DNA of 64,000 nucleotides, taken from positions 7,254,001-7,318,000 of the forward strand of contig NC_013131.1 of the NCBI RefSeq assembly GCF_000024025.1. Direction: 5' to 3'. Under the pieces are notes generated by a model that was not told the origin of the DNA, ran no database searches, and worked only from the letters and a program-made list of their open reading frames with translations. This document shows positions 1 to 8,026 of this stretch, in pieces. Numbering within the stretch: position 1 is the first letter of the stretch; each line of letters starts with the position of its first letter. A program made the position numbers and the translations under genes. This stretch comes from Catenulispora acidiphila DSM 44928 (lineage in GTDB: Bacteria > Actinomycetota > Actinomycetes > Streptomycetales > Catenulisporaceae).

Positions 1-49
1 CGCTGTAGGCCGTGGGCCCAAGGAGCAGGCCCGGCCAACCGGAGAAACC

Positions 50-922
50 GTGACCAGCAAACCGCTCACCGTCGTCAAGTGCGGCGGCAATCCCGCCGTG
101 GACGCCGCCGGCATCTGTGCCGACATCGCCCGCCTCGTCCGCGAGGACCGCTCCGTCCTGCTCGTCCACGGCGGCTCCGGCGAGATCGGGCGCCTGGCCG
201 GCCGGCTCGGCGTCCCGCAGCGCACCCTCGTCGCCCCCGACAACGTGTCCACCCGGTACACCGACCCGGACACCCTCGAGGTGGTCATCCTGGCGTTGGC
301 CGGCGCGGTCAAACCCCGACTCATCGCGGAACTGGCGCGCCACCGGGTGCCCGCCGTCGGCCTCACCGGCATGGACTGCCGCATGCTCCGCGCCCAGCGC
401 AAGTCCGCCGTGCGCTCCGTCGTCGACGGCCGGACCGTGTTGGTCCGGAACAACCTCAGCGGCCGGATCACCACCGTGGACACCGGGCTTCCCAGAACCC
501 TGCTTCACGCCGGCTACGTCCCGGTGGTCTCACCGCCCGCCATCGACGAGCACGACCAGGCGGTCAACGTCGACGCCGACCGCGCTGCCGCCGCACTGGC
601 CGCAGCCCTCGGCGCGGAGGAGCTGCTGCTGCTCACCGGCGCGCCGGGCGTGCTCGCCGATCCCGACGACCCCGGCAGCGTGCAAAGCAGCATCCAGATA
701 TCCCCCACCGGCGCCCCTGATCCGTCCGCCCGAGGCGGCATGGCGCTCAAACTCATCGCCGCGCGCGAGGCGCTTGCCGGCGGCGTCGGATCCGTCCGCA
801 TCGCCGACGGGCGCATCCCCGAACCCGTCAGCCGCACACTCGCGGGGGCTGGCACCACAGTGCACATCTCCCGCGCGGAATCGCCGAACCACAGCTCACG
901 TGAAAGGGAGATCCGCCGATGA
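50..922 (+). CDS. LysZ/ArgB-family amino-acid kinase
   Basis: This 290-residue protein belongs to the amino-acid kinase family. It resembles [LysW]-aminoadipate/glutamate kinases (LysZ) more than ordinary acetylglutamate kinases. It has an N-terminal VVKCGGN phosphate loop, HGGSGE near residue 41, the LysZ-like RYTDPDTLE stretch, and VNVDADRAAAALA followed by GGMALKL in the C-terminal half. LysZ enzymes phosphorylate a carboxylate held on the carrier LysW, but no LysW-like gene is visible here and one could lie left of the window. The GTG start at 50 has a GGAG six bases upstream. The 3' end overlaps cysC by ATGA, so the two are probably co-translated. The kinase fold is certain; the substrate is not. 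Confidence 0.8.
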   Translation: MTSKPLTVVKCGGNPAVDAAGICADIARLVREDRSVLLVHGGSGEIGRLAGRLGVPQRTLVAPDNVSTRYTDPDTLEVVILALAGAVKPRLIAELARHRVPAVGLTGMDCRMLRAQRKSAVRSVVDGRTVLVRNNLSGRITTVDTGLPRTLLHAGYVPVVSPPAIDEHDQAVNVDADRAAAALAAALGAEELLLLTGAPGVLADPDDPGSVQSSIQISPTGAPDPSARGGMALKLIAAREALAGGVGSVRIADGRIPEPVSRTLAGAGTTVHISRAESPNHSSREREIRR

Positions 923-1482
923 GCGCATCGAATGGCACGCCGGAGAAGCGGCCCGGAGGCACGGTCTGGCTGACCGGGCTGCCCAGCGCCGGCAAGAGCA
1001 CCATCGCGATCGGTCTGGCCGAGCGCCTGCGCGCTGACGGGCACCGGGTCCAGGTGCTCGACGGCGACGAGGTCCGCGCCGCCCTCTCCCCCGACCTGGG
1101 GTTCTCGAAGGAGGACCGGGACACCAGCGTGCGGCGAATCGGCTACGTCGCCGAACTGCTCGCCGAGCACGGCGTGACGGTGGTCGTGCCGGTCATCGCG
1201 CCGTACGCGATGTCGCGCGAGGCGGTCCGGGACCGGCACGCGGCGCGCGACGTCCCGTATCTGGAAGTGCATGTCGCCACGCCGGTGGAGGTCTGCGCCG
1301 ACCGCGATGTGAAGAGCCTCTACGCGCGGCAGGCCGCGGGCGAAATCAGTGGTCTGACAGGCGCGGACGACCCCTACGAAGTGCCGGTCGACCCCGATCT
1401 GCGGATCCACACGCAGCACCAGACGGTCGAGGAGTCGGTGCGCAACGTGCGGGCGCTGCTCACGGCGCGGGGTCTGGCGTGA
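919..1482 (+). CDS. cysC: Adenylylsulfate (APS) kinase CysC
   Basis: APS kinase phosphorylates adenosine-5'-phosphosulfate to PAPS in the cytosol. The protein has 187 residues, a normal length for a stand-alone CysC. The Walker A motif GLPSAGKST is at residues 20-28, then LDGDEVRAAL, the DRDTSVRRIGYVA stretch and the APYAMSREAVR loop that lies near the phospho-acceptor region. The ATG overlaps the stop of the upstream kinase by four bases, and cysD and cysN follow. CysC together with CysDN makes PAPS, the sulfuryl donor for sulfotransferases or for sulfate reduction. No PAPS reductase or sulfotransferase is present in the window. Confidence 0.95.
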   Translation: MSASNGTPEKRPGGTVWLTGLPSAGKSTIAIGLAERLRADGHRVQVLDGDEVRAALSPDLGFSKEDRDTSVRRIGYVAELLAEHGVTVVVPVIAPYAMSREAVRDRHAARDVPYLEVHVATPVEVCADRDVKSLYARQAAGEISGLTGADDPYEVPVDPDLRIHTQHQTVEESVRNVRALLTARGLA

Positions 1483-1540
1483 TCCCCCTCGGGTGGACGG
1501 CTGCGTGGGAGTTCGGCGATCAGCGCGAGGGGGTCCGCGG

Positions 1541-2479
1541 ATGACTGTCGTGGATACCGTTCGGACCCGCCGCCCCTCGGGTCCGCTGCGCCTGTCCCAC
1601 CTCGACGCGCTCGAGTCCGAGGCGGTGCACATCTTCCGTGAGGCCGCGGCCGAGTTCGAGCGTCCGGTGCTGCTGTTCTCCGGCGGCAAGGACTCGATCG
1701 TCATGCTGCACCTGGCAGCCAAGGCTTTCTGGCCCGAGCGCGTGCCCTTCGGTCTGCTGCATGTGGACACCGGGCACAACTTCCCGGAGGTGCTGGAGTT
1801 CCGCGACCGCGCCGTCGCCGAGGCCGGTGTGCGGCTTGAGGTCGCTCGGGTCCAGGACTACATCGACGACGGACGGCTGCGCGAGCGCGCGGACGGGACG
1901 CGCAATCCGTTGCAGACCGTGCCGCTGCTGGACGCCATCAACGCGCACCGCTTCGACGCCGTCTTCGGCGGCGGACGGCGCGACGAGGAGAAGGCGCGGG
2001 CCAAGGAGCGGGTCTTCTCGCTGCGCGACGAGTTCGGGCAATGGGACCCGCGGCGTCAGCGTCCTGAGTTGTGGGCGCTGTACAACGGACGCCACCGGCC
2101 CGGCGAGCACGTGCGCGTCTTCCCGCTGAGCAACTTCACCGAGCTGGACGTCTGGCAGTACATCGAGCGCGAGGGGATCGAGCTGCCCTCGATCTACTTC
2201 GCGCACCAGCGCGAGGTCTTCCGGCGCGGCGGCATGTGGCTCACCGCGGGCGACTGGGGCGGGCCGAAGCCGGAGGAGACGCCGGAGAAGCGCAGCGTGC
2301 GCTACCGGACGGTCGGCGACATGTCCTGCACCGGCGCCGTGGACTCCACCGCCGGGACGGTGCAGGAGATCATCGCGGAGATCGCCGCCTCGACGCTGAC
2401 CGAGCGCGGCGCCACCCGGGCCGACGACAAGCTGTCGGAGGCCGCCATGGAGGATCGCAAGCGCGAGGGGTATTTCTAG
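1541..2479 (+). CDS. cysD: Sulfate adenylyltransferase small subunit CysD
   Basis: CysD is the ATP pyrophosphatase subunit that adenylates sulfate to APS together with the GTPase CysN. The PP-loop SGGKDS is at residues 47-52 and is followed by HVDTGHNFPEV; the GGRRDEEKAR and WDPRRQRPELW segments are typical of the family. I chose ATG 1541 because it has a GCGAGGGGG ribosome site and gives the usual N-terminus; an ATG at 1493 would add 16 unlikely residues. The protein is 312 residues. The stop TAG abuts the ATG of cysN with no spacer, which fits an obligate two-subunit enzyme. Confidence 0.95.
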   Translation: MTVVDTVRTRRPSGPLRLSHLDALESEAVHIFREAAAEFERPVLLFSGGKDSIVMLHLAAKAFWPERVPFGLLHVDTGHNFPEVLEFRDRAVAEAGVRLEVARVQDYIDDGRLRERADGTRNPLQTVPLLDAINAHRFDAVFGGGRRDEEKARAKERVFSLRDEFGQWDPRRQRPELWALYNGRHRPGEHVRVFPLSNFTELDVWQYIEREGIELPSIYFAHQREVFRRGGMWLTAGDWGGPKPEETPEKRSVRYRTVGDMSCTGAVDSTAGTVQEIIAEIAASTLTERGATRADDKLSEAAMEDRKREGYF

Positions 2480-3829
2480 ATGCAGCCGCTCACGCCATCA
2501 CTGACGAAATCACTGACGCAGTCGCGTACTCAATCGCTCACGCAATCACTCACGCAGCCGGGATCGCTGCTGCGACTGGCCACCGCCGGCTCGGTCGACG
2601 ACGGCAAGTCCACGCTCGTGGGCCGGCTGCTGCACGACGCCAAGCAGGTCTTCACCGACCAGCTCGACGCCGTGGAGCGAGTCTCGCGCGAGCGCGGGCT
2701 GGAGGGCGCGGACCTCGCGCTGCTGACCGACGGGCTGCGCGCCGAACGCGAGCAGGGCATCACCATCGACGTGGCGTACCGGTATTTCGCGACGTCGCGG
2801 CGGCGCTTCATCCTCGCCGACACGCCGGGGCACGTGCAGTACACCCGCAACATGGTCACCGGCGCCTCGACGGCGCAGCTGGCCGTGGTGCTCGTGGACG
2901 CGCGGCACGGCGTGGTCGAGCAGACCCGGCGGCACGCCGCGGTCGCCGCGCTGCTGGGCGTCCCGCACGTGGTGCTCGCCGTCAACAAGATGGATCTGGT
3001 CGGATACGCCGAGGACGTCTTCGCGCCGATCGCCGACGAGTTCGTCTCCTACAGCCGCGCCCTCGGCATCCCCGAGGTGACCGCGATCCTGCTCAGCGCC
3101 CTGCTCGGAGACAACGTGGTCGAGCCCTCGCAGCACATCGACTGGCATCCGGGCCCGACGCTGCTGGAGCACCTGGAGACCGTGGACATCGACGGCGAAC
3201 CGGCGAGCTCGGCGGCGCGAATGCCGGTGCAGTACGTCCTACGACCGCAGAGCCCTGACTTCCGCGACTACCGCGGCTACGCGGGCCAGGTCACGGCCGG
3301 AGTATTCGCTCCCGGCGACGAGGTCCTGGTCCTCCCCTCGGGCCGCCGCACGTCGATCGCCGCCATCGACCGCCTCGGCGAGCAGGACCTCGAGGCAGCC
3401 GGCGCGGGCCAGTCGGTGACCCTCCGCCTCACCGACGACGTGGACGTCGCACGCGGCGACATCATCGCCGCGACCGAGCGCGCGCCACGCGTGACCCGCG
3501 AGGTATCGGCGACCGTCTGCCACCTCGCCGACCAACCGCTGCGCACCGGCGACCGCGTACTGCTGCGCCACGGCACCGCCACGGTGAAGGCACTGGTCGA
3601 CTCGATCGATTCGGTGCTGGATCTCCGGACTCTGCGACGCGAGCCAGGACCGCAGACCTTGCAGGCCAACGACATCGGCCGCGTACGCCTGCGCACCGCC
3701 TCGCCGCTGCCGCTCGACGACTACGCCGAGCACCGCCGGACAGGCTCGTTCCTGCTGATCGACGAGTCCGACGGGACGACCCTGACCGCGGGCATGGTCG
3801 GCGAGCCGTTGGCCGGCGCAGTGCACTGA
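2480..3829 (+). CDS. cysN: Sulfate adenylyltransferase large subunit CysN
   Basis: This GTPase subunit drives sulfate adenylation by CysD. G1 GSVDDGKST is at residues 37-45, G3 DTPGH at 114-118 and G4 NKMD at 169-172, followed by EF-Tu-like beta-barrel domains. The length of 449 is normal for actinomycete CysN without a fused APS kinase, consistent with the separate cysC. The first 27 residues are odd: they repeat SLTQ/SLTK about five times, encoded by an imperfect DNA repeat at 2496-2557. This looks like a recent microsatellite-type expansion of the N-terminus. The gene starts directly on the cysD stop and is closed by a strong terminator. Confidence 0.95.
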   Translation: MQPLTPSLTKSLTQSRTQSLTQSLTQPGSLLRLATAGSVDDGKSTLVGRLLHDAKQVFTDQLDAVERVSRERGLEGADLALLTDGLRAEREQGITIDVAYRYFATSRRRFILADTPGHVQYTRNMVTGASTAQLAVVLVDARHGVVEQTRRHAAVAALLGVPHVVLAVNKMDLVGYAEDVFAPIADEFVSYSRALGIPEVTAILLSALLGDNVVEPSQHIDWHPGPTLLEHLETVDIDGEPASSAARMPVQYVLRPQSPDFRDYRGYAGQVTAGVFAPGDEVLVLPSGRRTSIAAIDRLGEQDLEAAGAGQSVTLRLTDDVDVARGDIIAATERAPRVTREVSATVCHLADQPLRTGDRVLLRHGTATVKALVDSIDSVLDLRTLRREPGPQTLQANDIGRVRLRTASPLPLDDYAEHRRTGSFLLIDESDGTTLTAGMVGEPLAGAVH

Positions 3830-3841
3830 GACACGCACGCC

Positions 3842-3877
3842 AAGCACCCGCTCAGCCGATTGGCTGGGCGGGTGCTT
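3842..3877 (+). terminator. Terminator after cysN
   Basis: Arms 3842-3857 and 3862-3877 pair over 16 bp, with one G-T wobble, around a GATT tetraloop. The hairpin starts 12 bases after the cysN stop. It separates the PAPS operon from the next plus-strand gene. Confidence 0.85.
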
Positions 3878-3892
3878 CGCATATGCTGCACA

Positions 3893-4498
3893 ATGAGAGG
3901 TATGGGGCGTCGGGGGTGGATCGCCGCAGCTGCGGTTGCGGTCGTTGCGTTTGTGGGAATCTCAGGCTTCGCGGTCGACGCGCATGCTCTGGCGGTCAGA
4001 CCGCCGGCGGTCACCGGCTCGGTGACGTTGCAGGCGGTGCGGAACACCGATCCGAAAGCCGACCTGTTCCTCTACGACATCCAGCGCTTCGACGGTGGCT
4101 GGCTGACGACGCCGAGCACCTTCGTCGAGGGCACGATCCACTGGCATCTGCCTCGCCGGCTGAATCCGAACACCTGCCAGGTGGCAGTTCACACGCTGCC
4201 GCAGGGGGCATGGCTCGGTGCCAACGCCCTGGCCGGCAACGTGTCAATGGGAGACGACGACCGGCTGGACAAAGCTCTCGCCATGCCGCCCGGCATAGCC
4301 GCTTTCATCATCCAGCCGGTCGGCACCGACGGTACCGCCACCTTCCTCTTCGCGTTTCTCGACGGGCAGAACCCGTTCGACGGCAACGCAGCCAGCGCCT
4401 CCGCGACGGTCGAGTGCGGTAACCACGTCCATCTGTTCCAGCAGTCCCAGGACGTCGTCGGACCGGTCACAGACTTCCCCGTATCAGTGATCTCATAG
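3893..4498 (+). CDS. Secreted protein of unknown function
   Basis: I do not recognise a family. The 201-residue product begins with an Arg-rich n-region and a hydrophobic core of about 22 residues, followed by AVDAHALA, so it should be exported with cleavage near the AHA/LA boundary. The mature part holds two cysteines (in NTCQVAV and ECGNHV), which could form a disulfide. It resembles CHRD-like secreted actinomycete proteins only vaguely. The upstream ATG at 3860 lies inside the terminator loop and is rejected. No Shine-Dalgarno precedes 3893, but TTGGCT (3860-3865) and TATGCT (3882-3887) are spaced like a promoter that would start transcription at the ATG itself, so a leaderless mRNA is possible. 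Confidence 0.7.
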   Translation: MRGMGRRGWIAAAAVAVVAFVGISGFAVDAHALAVRPPAVTGSVTLQAVRNTDPKADLFLYDIQRFDGGWLTTPSTFVEGTIHWHLPRRLNPNTCQVAVHTLPQGAWLGANALAGNVSMGDDDRLDKALAMPPGIAAFIIQPVGTDGTATFLFAFLDGQNPFDGNAASASATVECGNHVHLFQQSQDVVGPVTDFPVSVIS

Positions 4499-5785
4499 CT
4501 CGGCGGGCTCGGCGAAGGTGCGGCGGGAGGTGAAGGCGATCGCGGAGACGATCAGCATCACTACGACCACGGCGAAGAAGGTCGCGCGGGTTCCGGAGGC
4601 GTTGACCAACAGGCCCGCGAGTTGGGCGCCTAGCGCGGCGCCGCCGATGCTGACGGTGATGGCCCAGGTGAAGGCTTCGGTGACGTAGCCTTCGCGGGCG
4701 GTGCGGGAGACCAGGCTGTAGGAGATGGCGGTGATCGGGGCCTCCATCAGGCCGAGGATGACCAGAGCGGCGCCGAGGGACCAGGTGTTCCAGGCGAGCA
4801 TCACCAGGGTGGAGCCGCCGGTGAGGGCTAGGAGCCCGGCGGCGAAGACGAGTTCGGTGGGGCGGCGGAGGGTGTGGCTGCCGTACCAGAGGCCGCCGAG
4901 GATGCCGCCGACGCCCCAGACGCCGAAGATCAGGCCGACGTTGTGCGCCGCTCCGTGGTTCTGGACGAAGGCGGGGACCGCGACGTTGTAGGCGCCGGTG
5001 GCGATGCCCGCGATCAGGAGCACGATCAGCAGCCGGACCAGGCCGCCGGAGCGCAGGGCGCCGAGCGGGTCGCGCTTGCCGGTGACGACGCTGCGCGCGC
5101 GGGAGGCGGGGGTCATCGCGAAGCCGACGGCGCCGGCGCCGGTCATCACGCCGCCGATGATCAGCGCGGTGCCGGCGCTGCCGAAGAACAGCACCAGGCT
5201 GAACAGCACCGGACCACCGATCACGAAGACCTCGCCCAGCACCGCCTCGATCGACAGGCCCACGCGCTCGGTGTTCCCCGGCGCGGCCCACAGGGAGCGG
5301 ATGCAGCCGCTGATCGGCGGGATCGCGGCGCCGCCGACGACCGTGCACACCAGTTGCAGAGCCAGTGCCTTCGAGCCGGCGGACACGAAGCCGATCAGCG
5401 CCAGCGGGTAGACGATGCCGGTGATGAGCAGCACGCGCGGCTGTCCGTACCGGTCGACGTAGCGGGCGATGAACGGCGCGAAGACCGCCGTGCCCAGGCT
5501 GTAGCCGGCCAGCAGCATGCCGACCGAGAGATAGCTCAGCCCGCGCGAGGTGGTGAAGACGACCATCGCGACGGTGATCAGGTACAGCGGGAACCGGCCG
5601 ACGATGCTCCAGAACAGCGGCGCGCGCATGACCTTGTCGTGCACGACGGACACGAGCGGGTTCCTCGTGGGCGCCGCCTCGGCGGAGGCGGAGGCGGCGG
5701 GTTCGGTGGAGACAGCCGGGTCGGTGGAGACAGCCGGATCAGTCGGCGTTTCTACGGACGCTTCGACGGACGTGGTGGACGACAT
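4493..5785 (-). CDS. MFS transporter, last gene of the hydrazine operon
   Basis: This major facilitator has about 12 hydrophobic segments in 430 residues and an Ala/Glu/Thr/Pro-rich cytosolic N-terminus that repeats TDPAVST. ATG 5785 is chosen because the longer frame adds an Arg/Pro-rich stretch. The segment RYVDRYGQPRVLL matches the cytosolic loop 2-3 signature. It is the most distal gene of the minus-strand operon, so it most likely exports the product or protects the producer; this is inference from position. Its stop overlaps the 3' end of the convergent secreted-protein gene by six bases. Confidence 0.85.
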   Translation of the reverse strand: MSSTTSVEASVETPTDPAVSTDPAVSTEPAASASAEAAPTRNPLVSVVHDKVMRAPLFWSIVGRFPLYLITVAMVVFTTSRGLSYLSVGMLLAGYSLGTAVFAPFIARYVDRYGQPRVLLITGIVYPLALIGFVSAGSKALALQLVCTVVGGAAIPPISGCIRSLWAAPGNTERVGLSIEAVLGEVFVIGGPVLFSLVLFFGSAGTALIIGGVMTGAGAVGFAMTPASRARSVVTGKRDPLGALRSGGLVRLLIVLLIAGIATGAYNVAVPAFVQNHGAAHNVGLIFGVWGVGGILGGLWYGSHTLRRPTELVFAAGLLALTGGSTLVMLAWNTWSLGAALVILGLMEAPITAISYSLVSRTAREGYVTEAFTWAITVSIGGAALGAQLAGLLVNASGTRATFFAVVVVMLIVSAIAFTSRRTFAEPAEL

Positions 5786-5852
5786 CGTGACTCGCAATTC
5801 CCGCGGACTCCCCCGCCGACGGCGAGGCGGTCCGCGCACAGATGGCGGATTC

Positions 5853-6122
5853 TTACTCCGGGCCCGCGCCCGGCCTGCGCGCGTCGATCAGCTCGGCGAT
5901 CTCGGCGACGCTCGCGCCGCCGACCAGCTCGCTCATCGCCACATCGACGGACGTCGCCTTGAGGATGCTGAACTGCAGGGCTATGACCTGCACCGAGACG
6001 GCGCCGAGCGCACGCAGGGTCCGGTGGTCGATCTCCTCGGACTCCGGCAGCCGCAGGACGTCCCGGATCATGATCCGCAGACGTGACAACGTGGTCAGGC
6101 GCGCTTCGAGACTCTTCTGCAC
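5853..6122 (-). CDS. Free-standing acyl/peptidyl carrier protein (second ACP)
   Basis: This 89-residue helical protein has carrier-protein spacing. The motif LGAVSVQVIALQ occupies the phosphopantetheine site, with Val instead of the usual Asp before the Ser, and ASVAEIAELI forms the last helix. The GTG start at 6122 has an AAGGAG eight bases upstream. It lies just downstream of the KASIII-like gene, an arrangement seen when a condensing or acyltransfer enzyme works on a dedicated carrier. The missing Asp is unusual, so modification by a phosphopantetheinyl transferase should not be assumed. Confidence 0.7.
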   Translation of the reverse strand: MQKSLEARLTTLSRLRIMIRDVLRLPESEEIDHRTLRALGAVSVQVIALQFSILKATSVDVAMSELVGGASVAEIAELIDARRPGAGPE

Positions 6123-6141
6123 TTCGATGACTCCTTACGGA

Positions 6142-7089
6142 TTACGAGATAAGTGATTCGCCGGCACGCAGCAGGACGCACACCCGGAACCCGGACACGC
6201 TCGATGCCAGCAGATACAGCCCGTCGGGGCGGATGGTCCCGGCCGAGCGCCGGTCGGCCAGGTTGATCAGCGGGTCCGCAGCGAAGCAGTGCCCGACCCG
6301 GGCGATGTTCGCGGTGTCCAACTGGGACAGCGAGAAGCCCGCCTGCACCTCCTTCATCGTCACGATGGGGAGGTAGATGTTGTTGTGCAGCAAGCCGTCG
6401 ATCGCGTCGAGGGTGATGCCGGCTTCGGCGCACAGCTGCGCGTTGGCGACCTTCGCCAGATCGGCGCTGATCTCGGTGACCCGTCCCAGGGCAGCCGGAT
6501 CCAGCGCGCCGGCGTCGGCGACCCACTCGTACGAATCCCCGGCCGTGTCAGCCTGCTGAGTAACCAGGCAGCTGGCAGCGCCGTCGCTGAACAGCGCGAA
6601 CTCGGTGAGCCGCTCCGATTCCTCGGCGACCCGGTCCGTGGTGATCACCAGCACGGTCCGATGCTGTCCCGCAGCGACCATCGCGGCGGCGACGCGCAGT
6701 CCGACGAGCAGGTTCGCGCAGCGGTTCAGCGTGACGCCGGTGACCGGGACGGGTCCCAGCTCCAGCCCTCGCAGCACCGTGGCGATCAGCTCGCCGTGCT
6801 GAGCGATCTCGGCGGGGAACCGCGTGGAGCACAGCACCAGCGCGTCGACCTCGCCGGGCTCGACGGCGGCTGCCGCCAGCGTTCGACTCCCGGCTTCCAC
6901 CGCGAGTTCGGCGGTCGTCAAAGCCGTCTGGTGCACCTCGCCCCACCCCCACAGGTCGGCGTCGGGCACCATCCGGGCTTCGTCGACGAACTCGGCGAAC
7001 CCGTCGATCTCGTCGTGCTTCCTGGTGATCTCGCCGAGCACATATCGCGGCGCGCGCACGAAGACACCAGTGGTCTGATTCAGATTCAT
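6142..7089 (-). CDS. KASIII (FabH)-like enzyme with an altered active site
   Basis: This thiolase-fold protein has 315 residues, the usual FabH length. The nucleophilic Cys124 sits in LNRCANLL and His235 in LLHNNIY. The place of the third FabH residue (Asn in GNTSAAS) is taken by GHCFAADP, so His267 replaces Asn. FabH enzymes condense acyl-CoA with malonyl-ACP. Family members with a changed third residue, such as CerJ, instead transfer acyl groups to O or N nucleophiles, so this may be an acyltransferase rather than a C-C bond former. It sits between the esterase and the second ACP, with only a two-base gap from the esterase stop, so translation is probably coupled. Confidence 0.8.
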   Translation of the reverse strand: MNLNQTTGVFVRAPRYVLGEITRKHDEIDGFAEFVDEARMVPDADLWGWGEVHQTALTTAELAVEAGSRTLAAAAVEPGEVDALVLCSTRFPAEIAQHGELIATVLRGLELGPVPVTGVTLNRCANLLVGLRVAAAMVAAGQHRTVLVITTDRVAEESERLTEFALFSDGAASCLVTQQADTAGDSYEWVADAGALDPAALGRVTEISADLAKVANAQLCAEAGITLDAIDGLLHNNIYLPIVTMKEVQAGFSLSQLDTANIARVGHCFAADPLINLADRRSAGTIRPDGLYLLASSVSGFRVCVLLRAGESLIS

Positions 7090-7090
7090 G

Positions 7091-8026
7091 TCACGCCAAT
7101 CGCCGGCGCAGGAAGTCAGCGATCAAGCCCATCGCGTCCCTGGCGGTTTCGAGGATCGAGGACAACGCCAGAAACCCGTGCGTCAGGTCTTTGTAGTGGT
7201 GGTGCTCCACCGGCACACCGGCGCGGAAGAGCACGTCCACGTAGTCCTGGCCCTCATCGCTGAGCGGGCAGTATTCAGCGGTCATCACCAGCGCCGCCGG
7301 AAGTTCGCTGTGGTCGGCGGCATTGAGCGGCGAGGCCAACGGGGACTCACCGGCGGCACGGTCAGCGAGGTACACGTCCCAGAACCATTCCGACGAATAC
7401 GCGTTGAAGAACATCGGGTCCTTGTTCTCCCGCATGGACTTCGTGTCGGCATAGGCACGGAACGGCGGATAGACGAGTACCTGCGCGGCGATTGCCGGTC
7501 CTTCGTCGTCGTCCTTGGCCATCAACGTCATCGCCGCGGCCAGGTTGCCCCCGGAGCTGTCGCCGCCAACCGCCATGCGCGAACCGTCGGCGCCGAGCTG
7601 GTCGGCGTGCTCCGCGACCCACTTCACAGCCGCGTAGCAGTCGTCGACGGCTGCCGGGAAGGGGTGCTCGGGCGCCAGCCGATATCCGGCGGAGACAACG
7701 GTGCAGGGAGTCATGGCCGCCAGCGCTCGGCAGATCGCGTCCGAGGTCTCCAAGGAGCCCACGACCCAGCCGCCGCCGAAGAAATACATCAGCACCGGCA
7801 GCGGGGTCTCGCTGTGCGGACGATAGACCCGCAGCTGCTGGCCGCCGGCCGGGCCCGGAATGGTCACGTCGAAGATCTCGTCGGGATGCTCGTGCCAAGT
7901 CCACGCCGTGGCCTCGGTTTCGGCGTCCGCTTTACGGGCTTCTTCGATCGTCATGGTGTAGAGCGGCGTGAATCCAGTCTCCACGCGATAGTCCCTGACC
8001 CGCTCTATGATGGGATCAAGCGGCAT
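7091..8026 (-). CDS. Alpha/beta hydrolase, hormone-sensitive-lipase family
   Basis: The 311-residue protein has the nucleophile elbow GGDSSGG (Ser157), a likely acid in EYCPLSDEG and a catalytic His in LTHGF. GYRLAPEHPFPAAVDD is the family's conserved stretch. The oxyanion-hole motif that normally reads HGGG is FFGGGW here, with Phe83 in the His position; the glycines that form the hole are kept. It starts directly at the stop of the Ntn-hydrolase gene (8027). Likely roles are ester or thioester hydrolysis, or acyl transfer to release a carrier-bound product; the substrate cannot be read from sequence. Confidence 0.85.
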   Translation of the reverse strand: MPLDPIIERVRDYRVETGFTPLYTMTIEEARKADAETEATAWTWHEHPDEIFDVTIPGPAGGQQLRVYRPHSETPLPVLMYFFGGGWVVGSLETSDAICRALAAMTPCTVVSAGYRLAPEHPFPAAVDDCYAAVKWVAEHADQLGADGSRMAVGGDSSGGNLAAAMTLMAKDDDEGPAIAAQVLVYPPFRAYADTKSMRENKDPMFFNAYSSEWFWDVYLADRAAGESPLASPLNAADHSELPAALVMTAEYCPLSDEGQDYVDVLFRAGVPVEHHHYKDLTHGFLALSSILETARDAMGLIADFLRRRLA

